A DNA stretch of 64,000 nt from NCBI RefSeq assembly GCF_012939995.1, contig NZ_SPMZ01000031.1, positions 29,007 to 93,006 of the forward strand, written 5' to 3'. The notes under the pieces are model-generated. The model saw nothing but the letters and a program-made list of their open reading frames with translations. It was not told the DNA's origin and did not search any database. The DNA comes from Candidatus Competibacter phosphatis (GTDB lineage Bacteria; Pseudomonadota; Gammaproteobacteria; Competibacterales; Competibacteraceae). Below are positions 21,658 to 32,622 of the stretch, one piece after another. A program made the translations under genes and the position numbers. Within the stretch, counting starts at the first letter, position 1; each line of letters opens with the position of its first letter.

Positions 21658-22617
21658 ATGCAAAGCAGGTGGCCTTGGATCGGATTGGGCATTGTATTGG
21701 GGCTGATGGTTTTGCCGGTGTGGGGCACGGATCCGGACCCGGAGGCGGTGCGGCGGCTGATGGAAAAATACCGACGGGAAACCACGAAGAAATCACCACC
21801 GACCTCCAAGCCGGTGACAAAGCCGGCACCTGAACCAGCACCCAAGAAACCGGCGCGCAAATCAGCGCCCAAAAAGTCGGCAGTGAACTACGACCGTGAA
21901 GCCTGGAAGTCGGCCGAGAAATGTGGAACGGCGGCGTGTTTCGAGGCGTATCTGGCAGATTATCCGAAGGGGCGATATGCGCGAATGGCACGGGCGCGGC
22001 TGAAATCGGTGTCGGCACCCCGGACGCCAGAGCCAAAAACCCCAGTAGGTGCGCTTGCCGTGCCACCCCGTCCGACTCAAACCTTGTTGGCGGATCGCTA
22101 TCAGGATAATGGTGACGGTACGGTCACGGATGTGCGAACCGGCTTGCAATGGATGCGCTGTTCGCTGGGACAGACATGGCAGGGTGGGACGTGTGTTGGC
22201 TGGGCTGAGGAGTACACATGGCAAGAGGCGCTGGATACCGCCGCCACGCTGAATCGCCAAGGGGGGTACGCTAGCTACAGCGACTGGCGGGTGCCGACCA
22301 AAAAAGAATTGCTAACTTTGATTTACTGCTCCAGCGGCCAGCCTAATATCTGGAACGATACAGGGCAAGCATGCCAAGGAGGATATGAACGCCCGACAAT
22401 TTATCAACCGGTTTTTCCAAATACACCGGATTCGCGGTACTGGTCCTTAGGCAAAACGAGCTACTACACCCCGTGGATCGTTAGCTTCGGTTCTGGCTTC
22501 GCAGGTGCTGGCAAGGAGATTAACCTGGATTATCCGGAGGCCAATAAATCTGCGGCCGTGGGCATCGCAAAATTTAAGAATAAATTCCATGTGCGACTCG
22601 TGAGTAGCAAACGGTGA
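21658..22617 (+). CDS. Exported DUF1566 (Lcl-type) protein
   Basis: A 319-residue exported protein. A signal or anchor helix (residues 6-23, GLGIVLGLMVLPVWG) is followed by a Lys/Pro/Ala-rich stalk and a short helical segment, then a DUF1566/Lcl domain from about residue 148: it opens with RYQDNGDGTVTDVRTGLQW and contains YSDWRVPTKKEL and YWSLG, all family signatures. The domain is common in cell-envelope proteins; its biochemical role is unknown. An excellent AAGGAG sits six bases before the ATG. It follows the kinase by about 30 bases in the same direction, so it may be co-transcribed and could be a target or partner of the kinase (inference). Confidence 0.85.
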   Translation: MQSRWPWIGLGIVLGLMVLPVWGTDPDPEAVRRLMEKYRRETTKKSPPTSKPVTKPAPEPAPKKPARKSAPKKSAVNYDREAWKSAEKCGTAACFEAYLADYPKGRYARMARARLKSVSAPRTPEPKTPVGALAVPPRPTQTLLADRYQDNGDGTVTDVRTGLQWMRCSLGQTWQGGTCVGWAEEYTWQEALDTAATLNRQGGYASYSDWRVPTKKELLTLIYCSSGQPNIWNDTGQACQGGYERPTIYQPVFPNTPDSRYWSLGKTSYYTPWIVSFGSGFAGAGKEINLDYPEANKSAAVGIAKFKNKFHVRLVSSKR

Positions 22618-22762
22618 TTCATCTAGCTCCCACGCTCCAGCATCGGAGCAAGCCCAGACGCTTCAGCGTCTTCCGTCATACCTTCGGACTCTTACCGCTG
22701 GAGCGGCCAGACGGCATTCCCACGCCTGAGCCTGGGAATCAGAGCCATCGCTTTGCGAGGTA
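22618..22762. repeat. Short palindromic repeats in an intergenic gap
   Basis: Several hairpin-forming words are packed together: AGACGCTTCAGCGTCT (near 22650), and ATTCCCACGCCTGAGC ending TGGGAAT near 22716-22740 (7-bp stem). Words like 'CCCACGCTCCAG' and 'CTGGGAAT' resemble dispersed intergenic palindromes seen in several gammaproteobacterial genomes. No other copy stands out in this window, so the repeat family assignment is only a suspicion. Confidence 0.35.
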
Positions 22763-22768
22763 ATGCCC

Positions 22769-24538
22769 ATGCGTTTTCCCTACGGCATCGCCGACTTCCG
22801 CAAGATCCGGGAAGAAGGCTATTTCTATGTGGATCGCAGCGACCGCATCGCGTTGCTGGAAGAAGCCGGTAGTCAACTGCTGTTCCTGCGCCCGCGCCGC
22901 TTCGGTAAAAGCCTGTGGCTATCCACGCTGGAAAACTATTACGACCTGGCACGGACGGATGATTTCGAACGGCTGTTCGGCGGGCTGAAAATTGGCCGGA
23001 ATCCGACACCGCTACGCAATCGATACTTTGTCCTGAAGTTGAACTTCTCGGTGGTCGATCCCAGCGGCGATCATGCCGCGATTCGCCGGGCGTTGTTCGA
23101 TCATGTCAACACTCAGATTGAAAACCTTGTCGCCGGGTACGCCCCCTGGCTTCGGCAACCGGTGCGCATCCAGTCGGACAATGCCATGACGAGCTTGCAA
23201 TCGTTGCTGGGCGCGGTCTCCCAAACGCCCCACCGGCTGTATCTGCTGATCGACGAATACGACAATTTCGCCAACGAAGTCATGATCAGCCCATTGCAGG
23301 GCACGGATCGCTACCAGGAACTGGTGGAAAGCGAGGGCACGATCAAGACTTTCTTCAAGGCAGTCAAAGCCGGGGCGGAAGGGCGAGGGATCGATCGGGT
23401 GTTCCTGACCGGTGTATCGCCGGTGGTGTTGAGTGACATAACCAGCGGCTACAACGTCGCCAAGGACTTGACGCACCTGGACGAGTATCACGATCTCTGC
23501 GGGTTTACCGCTAGGGAGTTGGCGGACGCCCTGAGCGGGGTGCTGACCGAGCGGGGGATTCCCGCCGAGCAAGCTCCCGACATCCTGGAACTGCTGCAGC
23601 GCTTCTACAACGGCTATCGGTTCGGCGAAGGGGACAACCCGCTGCTCTACAATCCGACGCTGGCGTTGTATTTCCTGGACTACTTTGGCCGCTACGGCCG
23701 CTATCCGCGCCAGATGCTCGACGACAACCTGGCGATGGACCGAAACCGGATTCAGTACGTGGCCCGATTGCCGCACGGCGAAACGCTGGTGAATCAGGCA
23801 CTGAACGACGCCAAACCGCTCGCCGTCGCGCAATTGGTCAATCGCTTCGGGGTGCGGGACATGCTCACCGCCCCGAAGAACCCCGATTTTCTCGCTACCC
23901 TGTTGTATTACTTCGGCGTTCTCACCCTGGCCGGACGGAACGAATGGGGTGAACTGAGCTTGACCATTCCCAATCAGGTGATCCGCAAGCTTTATGTCGA
24001 GCGCTTGCAAGAACAGTTACTACCGGACTATGACGACCAAGCGCAACGGCAAGAGCTGTGCCGAAGGTTCTACGCCACCGGCGACCTTGGCCCCCTCTGC
24101 GACCTGCTCGAACGGACCTATTTCAAGGTCTTCGACAACCGGGATTTGCGTTGGAGCAACGAGCTGGTGGTGAAAACGGCGTTTCTGGTGGTGCTGTTCA
24201 ATGATGTGTTCTACGTCATGGACTCGGAACCGGCGCTGGGTCGGGGCTACGGCGATCTGCTGCTGCGGGTGCGATCCGACATGCGCCAATACGCCCTGCT
24301 CGATCACCTGTTGGAATTCAAGACGGTCAGTCTAAAGGAAGCCGGACTCAGCGGCGCCGATTTGGCGGCGAAGACATGGGAGGAGTTGCGCGCCCTGCCC
24401 GTGGTGGCGGAGCAGTTGCGGGAAGCCGAAATGCAGTTGACCGCCTATCGGGAAACGCTGAAGCGCACCGACGGCGAGAGTCTCAAGCTGCGTACCCACG
24501 CGGTGGTGAGTATCGGGCTGGAACGGCTGGTGTGGTGA
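22769..24538 (+). CDS. AAA-ATPase-like / PD-(D/E)XK nuclease protein (DUF1703 type)
   Basis: A 589-residue protein of the 'predicted AAA-ATPase plus PD-(D/E)XK nuclease' family. The N terminus has the hallmark opening FPYGIADFRKIREEGYFYVD followed by LLFLRPRRFGKSL, a degenerate P-loop, and YLLIDEYDNF as Walker B. The C-terminal region (about 480-560) corresponds to the PD-(D/E)XK part, with LLEFKTVS supplying the ExK-type residue. These genes are abundant, often multi-copy and strain-variable; role unknown, perhaps linked to mobile elements. GAGG lies eight bases before the ATG at 22769, which I prefer over the ATG at 22763. It is preceded by palindromic repeats. Confidence 0.85.
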   Translation: MRFPYGIADFRKIREEGYFYVDRSDRIALLEEAGSQLLFLRPRRFGKSLWLSTLENYYDLARTDDFERLFGGLKIGRNPTPLRNRYFVLKLNFSVVDPSGDHAAIRRALFDHVNTQIENLVAGYAPWLRQPVRIQSDNAMTSLQSLLGAVSQTPHRLYLLIDEYDNFANEVMISPLQGTDRYQELVESEGTIKTFFKAVKAGAEGRGIDRVFLTGVSPVVLSDITSGYNVAKDLTHLDEYHDLCGFTARELADALSGVLTERGIPAEQAPDILELLQRFYNGYRFGEGDNPLLYNPTLALYFLDYFGRYGRYPRQMLDDNLAMDRNRIQYVARLPHGETLVNQALNDAKPLAVAQLVNRFGVRDMLTAPKNPDFLATLLYYFGVLTLAGRNEWGELSLTIPNQVIRKLYVERLQEQLLPDYDDQAQRQELCRRFYATGDLGPLCDLLERTYFKVFDNRDLRWSNELVVKTAFLVVLFNDVFYVMDSEPALGRGYGDLLLRVRSDMRQYALLDHLLEFKTVSLKEAGLSGADLAAKTWEELRALPVVAEQLREAEMQLTAYRETLKRTDGESLKLRTHAVVSIGLERLVW

Positions 24539-24685
24539 ATGTTAACTGCTGGAATTGCGGGGCCCGGTTTTGACTTTTGCGGCCCTACTCCCATGGCGGC
24601 AACTTCCCGAGTCAGGTTGACGACTTCGGAAAAGGAAAAGATCGAGACCAGACCCCGGCTGGATTCGATTTCTCAGAAAGGAGCG

Positions 24686-25660
24686 CTACGCAGTTTCGAT
24701 AAAAAAGAACGCTCTGGCGATGAAATAGTGAATGTCGTCCTGCTCCACGAAGATGAAGTTCGCCATTAGATTATCCGCCGCCTGCTCGACAAAGGATTTC
24801 GCGGGCTTGGTGGAAGGCTTGGCTTTGGGAGAGGGCCGGGTCATGAGGTCATCGACGACGGAATCGATGTAGCTACCGACGTTGACCGTCTGTCCATGCG
24901 TCGAATAGGTCTCGTAGTGCCCGATGGTCACATGCAGGTTGTTGAGGGGTGCCCTGGGCAGATCGGCCTTATTACCCTGTGATGTCGCTTTGCCGCGTCC
25001 CATCAAGTAGAGCTTCACCGATTGCGGGAGGGTGCTCGGACCGTAGATGATATAAAGGGGACGGCCGCCCTGACCTGATACCCACTGGTACCAAAAAGTG
25101 GCGTCGTCGGGAACGATCTTCTTGCCATACAAGCAATCGAATCCCCAACACTCCTTCAGTCGCGACTGGTATTTTCCCAGAGTCCCAACCAGTTTGCGCA
25201 TGCCCCCTCCGCCCCCCGAATGACACGCAATCACCAGGTTCTTGATATCGAGGGCAGGTGGGGTTGACGGATTCTGAAATCGGGCCAGGGCCGCCAGCAC
25301 TTCGTCCAGGTAGCGCTCGCCCCATTTCTCGCCTTCCAGAGCGGCAACACTGTAATCCCCCTCAAATTCTTTTTTGGCATTGAGATACTCGTAACCCAGA
25401 AAGGGGGCGATGAGCACGACATCCTTGCCGGACCCAAGCACCTGTTCCCGCACCCGCGCCGCATCGCTGTGAAACAAGTATCGATGGTCTTTTACATAAA
25501 ACCCGTGCAGCCACAGAACGACATTCAAGGCATGATTGGTAGCCAAATGTTTTGGCGGCAGGTAAACGGCCGTGGGCTTCCGGCAGGCGCTACCCCGTTT
25601 CGAAAACAAGGTCAGACCCGGAAAGGTCTTGACGGAATCCTGCTCAAGTTCACAAGGCAT
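24686..25660 (-). CDS. Putative alpha/beta-hydrolase
   Basis: About 324 residues with features of an alpha/beta-hydrolase: an oxyanion-like LNVVLWLHGFYV near residue 50, a nucleophile-elbow-like ACHSGGGGGMRK, a possible acid in WGFDCLYG and a late histidine in IGHYETY. The start at 25660 has GGAGGGAG five bases upstream; a GTG six codons earlier overlaps that site and is less likely. I see no signal peptide. Neighbours on both sides read the other way, so it is a single-gene unit. Substrate unknown; I would not call it more than a hydrolase-fold protein. Confidence 0.6.
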   Translation of the reverse strand: MPCELEQDSVKTFPGLTLFSKRGSACRKPTAVYLPPKHLATNHALNVVLWLHGFYVKDHRYLFHSDAARVREQVLGSGKDVVLIAPFLGYEYLNAKKEFEGDYSVAALEGEKWGERYLDEVLAALARFQNPSTPPALDIKNLVIACHSGGGGGMRKLVGTLGKYQSRLKECWGFDCLYGKKIVPDDATFWYQWVSGQGGRPLYIIYGPSTLPQSVKLYLMGRGKATSQGNKADLPRAPLNNLHVTIGHYETYSTHGQTVNVGSYIDSVVDDLMTRPSPKAKPSTKPAKSFVEQAADNLMANFIFVEQDDIHYFIARAFFFIETA

Positions 25661-26074
25661 GAGAACTCCCTCCGGCACTTCAGGTTAAGAAGAGGGCCAC
25701 ACACGGGACGGCCAATATCCAGCGGGCTCGACAACAAAAGCCGTTGAAGGTTGAAGGATTTGGCCGGTCAATTCGCCAATGGCGATGTATTACACGCCGA
25801 ATTTCGGAATATCGGAAGCAGATCCAATCTCTTGCCCCTCCGATGTCACCATCCTAATTCAGGACATTGTTGCCATGAGAGAAAATCCACAATAGACCGG
25901 ACTTGCCCTCGACAGCTTCCTTGTCTCCCGAAATCGGCCGGTCATCAAAAACAGGCATCTTTCTTGCTAAGTCCGTGCATGGATTTTCCTTCCGAGCTCC
26001 ATGCAACTTTCCGCGTGACTGGCACCAAGCCGGTTACGCTCAATGCCCTCCCAATCCACCACTTGTGAAACCGT
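25661..26074. other. Intergenic gap without visible gene
   Basis: About 410 bases between two divergently read genes. It must contain promoters for both, but I see no convincing -35/-10 pair, no hairpin with a T run and no RNA-gene signature. Short open frames here are low-complexity and look like shadows. Confidence 0.5.
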
Positions 26075-27913
26075 ATGCACGACTTCATTCCTCTGACGAT
26101 CGCCGCCATCCTGCTGGTCGGGGTCGGCGCGCAATGGCTAGCCTGGTGGTTGGGCTTGCCCGCCATTCTGCCGCTGCTGGCCGTCGGTATCATCGCCGGC
26201 CCGATCACCGGCTGGCTCAACCCCGACCGTCTGCTTGGCGAGCTGCTGTTCCCCATGGTCTCGCTCGGCGTCGCCGTCATCCTGTTCGAAGGCGCGCTAA
26301 CCCTGCGCTTCGCGGAAATTCGTGGCCAAGCTCGGGTGGTCCGCAACCTGGTCTCGTTCGGCGCGCTGATCAACTGGCTGCTCATCGCGCTCGCCACTCG
26401 CGTGTGCATGGACCTGCCCTGGTCCATGGCGCTGCTGTTCGGCGCGCTGGTCACCGTCACCGGCCCCACCGTGGTGGCCCCGCTGCTGCGCAGCGTTCGC
26501 CCTCAGCGCGAAATCGCCAGCATCCTGCGCTGGGAAGGCATCCTGATCGACCCCATCGGCGCCTTGCTGGCGGTGCTGGTGTTCGAGTTCACCGTTGCCG
26601 AACAGGATCAGGTCCAAAACACCCTGCTGCTGTTCGGCACCACCGTCGTCGCCGGCACTCTGCTCGGCCTGGCCGGCGCCTGGTTGCTCGCCAATTTGAT
26701 GCGCCGGCAACTGCTACCCGAATACCTGCATCGCATCGGCAGTCTGGCGCTGGTGCTGGGCGTGTTCGCCTTTGCCAACGCCTTCGCCGCCGAATCCGGC
26801 CTGCTGGCGGTGACGGTCATGGGCATGCGGCTGGCCAACACCGAAAATCTGATCGTCGAGGACATTCTCAACTTCAAGGAAACCCTCACCCTGCTGTTGA
26901 TCTCGATCCTGTTCATCGTGCTGGCGGCACGACTCGATCCTCACGCTTTTGCCGGCATGGGCTGGGGCGCGTTCGGCGTGATGCTAGCGATTCTCTTCGT
27001 TGCTCGCCCCGTCACGGTATGGCTATCCGCCATCGGTTCCAAACTCGATTGGCGACAAAAAACGGTACTGGCCTGGATCGCCCCGCGCGGCATCGTCGCG
27101 GCGGCGGTCTCCGCATTGTTCGCCCTGCAACTGGAGCGGCTGGGCCATGCCGAGGCCCGCACTCTGGTGGCACTGACCTTCTTGGTCATCCTGGTCACCG
27201 TGATCCTGCAAAGTCTCACCGCCAAGGCCGTGGTGAAAAAGCTGGGACTGGCGGCACCGCCGCCGCGCGGGGTGCTGATGACGGGCGCCACCCGGGTCGG
27301 ACATGCGATAGCCAAGGCACTGCACGAGCGGGATATTCCGGTGATCCTGGCCGATCCGGTCTGGCAGAATCTCCGCCCGACCCGTATGGCTGGGATACCG
27401 GTCTACCACGGCAATGTCCTATCCGAACATGCCGATACCTATTTGGATCTCACCGGCATCGGCAAGTTGCTGGCCATGTCGCTGTGGATGGAGCGCAACA
27501 CGCTCGCCGGCCTGTACTTCCGGCCGCTATTTGGAGCCGAGCATGTCTACACCCTGCGCCTAGACGAGGAGCGGGACAGCATCAACCGCAACCGAGTGAC
27601 CCCGTCCTATCGCACCGCCCGACTGTTCGGCGAGCAAGTCACCTTCGCCCGGCTGCAAGATCGCTTGGATCAAGGCCACACCATCCGCGCCACGCCGCTG
27701 ACCGCCAATTTCGACTTTGCCGCCTTCCGCGAAAAATGGGGCGAACAGACCATTCCCTTGTTCGCGCTCGATCCCAAGGGCAAGCTGCGGGTATTCTCGA
27801 CTCGGGAAACGCTGCAACCCTCGGCCGGCTGGACCGTGCTCAGCCTGTTGCCGCCCACGGAACCGAACCGCGGCGGCAAGGACAAGAACCAAGGACAAGG
27901 CAAGGCCGCTTAA
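26075..27913 (+). CDS. NhaP-type Na+(K+)/H+ antiporter with regulatory domain
   Basis: A 612-residue inner-membrane cation:proton antiporter (CPA1). About twelve hydrophobic helices fill residues 1-390, with LGVAVILFEGALTLRF, the TVTGPTVVAPLLR and the ion-site-like WEGILIDPIGALLAV motifs typical of NhaP proteins. The remaining 220 residues are cytoplasmic: a Rossmann-like TrkA-N-type segment (GVLMTGATRVGHAIA … VYHGNV) that may sense nucleotides and gate transport. No good ribosome site is visible before the ATG at 26075. It has no operon partner; the next gene is convergent. Confidence 0.9.
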   Translation: MHDFIPLTIAAILLVGVGAQWLAWWLGLPAILPLLAVGIIAGPITGWLNPDRLLGELLFPMVSLGVAVILFEGALTLRFAEIRGQARVVRNLVSFGALINWLLIALATRVCMDLPWSMALLFGALVTVTGPTVVAPLLRSVRPQREIASILRWEGILIDPIGALLAVLVFEFTVAEQDQVQNTLLLFGTTVVAGTLLGLAGAWLLANLMRRQLLPEYLHRIGSLALVLGVFAFANAFAAESGLLAVTVMGMRLANTENLIVEDILNFKETLTLLLISILFIVLAARLDPHAFAGMGWGAFGVMLAILFVARPVTVWLSAIGSKLDWRQKTVLAWIAPRGIVAAAVSALFALQLERLGHAEARTLVALTFLVILVTVILQSLTAKAVVKKLGLAAPPPRGVLMTGATRVGHAIAKALHERDIPVILADPVWQNLRPTRMAGIPVYHGNVLSEHADTYLDLTGIGKLLAMSLWMERNTLAGLYFRPLFGAEHVYTLRLDEERDSINRNRVTPSYRTARLFGEQVTFARLQDRLDQGHTIRATPLTANFDFAAFREKWGEQTIPLFALDPKGKLRVFSTRETLQPSAGWTVLSLLPPTEPNRGGKDKNQGQGKAA

Positions 27914-27944
27914 CCACGCGACGGGCGATCGGTCTTCCCTCGAA

Positions 27945-29996
27945 TCAATCGGCGGCCGGCGGCTCCGAACGAGAAACTTCTTTTCGTAGCCGCAACCGAT
28001 CCAAGCGCTGCCAAGCCTCCAGTACGCAGGCCACCGACCAGGCTTGGGCCGGCGCACCGCGTGGATGGTGCGGCGGTGCACCGTCGAAGATTTCGCTGAC
28101 CGTGCCGAGGCCGGCATCGAACAGGTGATCGCGAACTGGCTCCAGCCAGGCTTGCGCCACCGCCGCGTCGCCGTGTACCCGGTATTCGGCCAAGGCATAG
28201 TGCCCCAACAACCAGCCCCAAACCGGCCCCTGATGGTAGCCGCCATCCCGCTCCAGCGGATCGCCCAGGTAATGGGGCCGAAATTCGGCATGGCTCGGTG
28301 CCAGGGAACGCAGGCCATGGGAAGTCAATAGTTCCCGGCCGCAGACCCGCACCACCCGCTGCCGTACCGCCGGATCGAGCGGGCTGTGGGGCAGGCTCAC
28401 CGCTAGCAACTGATTGGGGCGAATACTGGAATCGTTGCCGTCGGGTCCGTCCAGCACGTCGAACAAGCCTTCGCCGTCGGGCCGGATGAAGCGACGGAAT
28501 CCCATCCGTGCCTGTGCCGCCAGATCGTCGTAAAGTGTCGGTGACTGCCGCAAGCGCCGGGCGAAACCGGCCAGACACAGCAAGGCGTTATACCAAAGCG
28601 CATTGATCTCCACCGGCTTGCCGATACGCGGCGTCACCACCCAGTCACCGACCTTGGCATCCATCCAGGTCAACTGCGTCCCCGGCTCGCCGCAGCGCAA
28701 CAATCCGTCGGCCTCGTCCTGAGCGATACCGTAACGGGTACCGGTCACATGCCAGGCGATGATCTCCTGCAAGACCGGAAACACCTCGGTCAGGGTTTGG
28801 GTGTCGGCGCTCGCCTCCAGATAGGCCCGCCAAGCTTCGATGTACCACAGCGCGGCATCGGCGGTGTTGTAGGCCAACGGCTCGCCCTCGGCGGAGAACA
28901 GATTGGGCAACATGCCACGGTCGGCGAAACGGGCGAAGGTCAGCAGGATGCGGCGGGCGATATCGCAACGGCCGGTCGCCAGCGTCAGCCCCGGCAGCGC
29001 GATCATGGTGTCGCGCCCCCAATCGCCGAACCAGGGATAACCGGCAATCACCGTCTCGCCCTCGGGCAAATCCGGCAGCGGCCGGGCGACCAGAAAACTG
29101 TCCGCCGCCAGCACCAGTTGCCGGATCCAGTCCGGGGCCTGTCGCAGTTCGGACACTTGGGTGGTAGCCTGCTCCAGCAAGCCGGCTTCACGCGCCAGAA
29201 ACCGCCGCAGCGCCGCATCCAGATCGAGTTCCGCCTCCTCGTGCAGGCTGGCGACAACGCCGGTCCAGACGCCCGGCCGCAGGGTCAGCACCGCCTCTCC
29301 CAAACAGAAATGGTGGTCGCGGTGCGCCAAGCCGCGTTCGTGCTCGATCGGCAGATCGTAGTTCTCGAACCAGTTGCCGTCGTCCACCATGCCGCCGCCA
29401 CGAACCCACAGCCGCAGGGTGAAATCCGGGGTATGCACCCGCCGCGACGCGGGATCGGGCGCCTCCAGCACCGGCTGGAACTCGTTCATCTGGGTTTTGA
29501 CGTGATGGTCGCGGCCGTTCACCAGCAGCCGAACCTTCAGTTTCAGGTCGCGGGCGGCGCTCTCCGGCGTCAGTCGGTAAGCGACGTAGCTGGTGTTGGC
29601 GCCTGGCTCCAACCAGATACGCTGCTCCAGTACGATATCGCCGATCGCGAAACGCCAAACCGGCATCCGCCCTTCCAGATGGAACGATTCGAGATGAACG
29701 TGGCCGCAGGGGTTGACCACGTCGATACCGGCCCAACGATTGCTGAACAGCGGAATTTCCCGGTCCCGGTCCACCAGGGTGGCGTCGGCCTTGGCGAATA
29801 CCAGCCAGCGGCCGAGCGGTGGCCGTACCGGCGCCACCAGCAGACCGTGATAACGCCGGGTCAGGGTGCCGGCCACGGTGCCGGCGGCGTAGCCACCCAA
29901 ACCGTTTGCCAACCACCACTCGCGCCGTTCGGCCTGCGGCAGATCGCCGCACAGCGCCCGGCCACAGCGAATGAAACGCGGGATGTCATCGTTCAT
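27945..29996 (-). CDS. Glycogen debranching enzyme (amylo-alpha-1,6-glucosidase)
   Basis: A 683-residue protein of the archaeal/bacterial GDE family (GH133-like). The N-terminal domain has the family motif WWLANGLGGYAAGTV followed by TRRYHGLLVA; the (alpha/alpha)6 catalytic domain carries GDWGRDTMIALPGL and, further on, the YNTADAALWYIEAW and DGGYHQGPVWGWLL motifs with the catalytic acids. It removes alpha-1,6 branches from glycogen. The frame extends to 30089, but the ATG at 29996 matches the family start. It differs from GlgX-type enzymes and, together with the NifJ module nearby, fits a cell that stores and ferments glycogen. Confidence 0.92.
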   Translation of the reverse strand: MNDDIPRFIRCGRALCGDLPQAERREWWLANGLGGYAAGTVAGTLTRRYHGLLVAPVRPPLGRWLVFAKADATLVDRDREIPLFSNRWAGIDVVNPCGHVHLESFHLEGRMPVWRFAIGDIVLEQRIWLEPGANTSYVAYRLTPESAARDLKLKVRLLVNGRDHHVKTQMNEFQPVLEAPDPASRRVHTPDFTLRLWVRGGGMVDDGNWFENYDLPIEHERGLAHRDHHFCLGEAVLTLRPGVWTGVVASLHEEAELDLDAALRRFLAREAGLLEQATTQVSELRQAPDWIRQLVLAADSFLVARPLPDLPEGETVIAGYPWFGDWGRDTMIALPGLTLATGRCDIARRILLTFARFADRGMLPNLFSAEGEPLAYNTADAALWYIEAWRAYLEASADTQTLTEVFPVLQEIIAWHVTGTRYGIAQDEADGLLRCGEPGTQLTWMDAKVGDWVVTPRIGKPVEINALWYNALLCLAGFARRLRQSPTLYDDLAAQARMGFRRFIRPDGEGLFDVLDGPDGNDSSIRPNQLLAVSLPHSPLDPAVRQRVVRVCGRELLTSHGLRSLAPSHAEFRPHYLGDPLERDGGYHQGPVWGWLLGHYALAEYRVHGDAAVAQAWLEPVRDHLFDAGLGTVSEIFDGAPPHHPRGAPAQAWSVACVLEAWQRLDRLRLRKEVSRSEPPAAD

Positions 29997-30085
29997 GGGA
30001 TCACTCGTCGGTTGGCTAAGATCACGACATTCCGAAATCATTTCCCGACCCGACACAGGAAAAACAATCTCCTGTCCTCGTCGGC

Positions 30086-30523
30086 TCATTCCAAGCGCAA
30101 GCGGTCACCGACCCGGATGCCACGCCGGGCCGCCTCGCCGGCGTTGATCTCCAGAATATAGCGCACCTCGCTGGTATCGCTGGGATACAGCGGACAGGTC
30201 GGCGTCGCGCAGGGCGGCACGTCGGCCTCGATCTGCGATAGCCAGCCATTAATGTCGAAATACAGCAAGTCCAGGGGAATATAGGTGTTCTTCATCCAGA
30301 ACACCGCCGGACCCGGCGATTGCACGAACAACATGCCTTGGTCGCGCGGCAGCTCCCGACGGTACATCAGGCCGCGCTCGCGCTCTTGCAACGTTTGCGC
30401 GATCTCGACTTGAAACGTTGTCGGGCCAACCGTGACCCGCCGCAAATCGAACGCGAAAGCGGACGCGGTCGCCAGCGCGACCAGCCAGCATGACAGGAGA
30501 ATGACACTGCGGTAAGGCTGCAT
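30086..30523 (-). CDS. Exported DUF192 protein
   Basis: A 145-residue exported protein: a signal peptide (VILLSCWLVALATASAFA) followed by one DUF192 domain with the hallmarks ERERGLMYR, GMLFV and FWMKNTYIPLDLLY. DUF192 proteins are small and secreted; function unknown. AAGGTGAG lies just before the ATG at 30523, which is preferred over an upstream in-frame ATG at 30604. It precedes the debranching gene by 89 bases in the same direction. Confidence 0.88.
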   Translation of the reverse strand: MQPYRSVILLSCWLVALATASAFAFDLRRVTVGPTTFQVEIAQTLQERERGLMYRRELPRDQGMLFVQSPGPAVFWMKNTYIPLDLLYFDINGWLSQIEADVPPCATPTCPLYPSDTSEVRYILEINAGEAARRGIRVGDRLRLE

Positions 30524-30682
30524 CGCGAATCTCACCTTATGCGATTCGAACAAGATCAAAAGCCCGGCCTCGCGTCGCTGAAGCGACCGTCTCGACCGAG
30601 CCAACGGTAAACCCGGATTCTGGAGATTCCGTTAAACCGACGCAACACGCCTTGCCAGTCCAGCCCCTTGCCGCCAAGATAG

Positions 30683-32533
<1,851 letters not shown>

Positions 32534-32622
32534 AACGATGGCCGGAAAAAAGGGGATTGCGTCCCCGCAACCCCCGCAAGACCTCCAAGCGATAGTCGAG
32601 GTCAATCAGACGGCAGGCGCTC

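Noticed and set aside
25903-28128. 741-residue frame overlapping the antiporter
   Set aside because: Arg/Pro/His-rich composition typical of a shifted GC-rich frame; the 26075-27913 frame has clear membrane helices and NhaP motifs.
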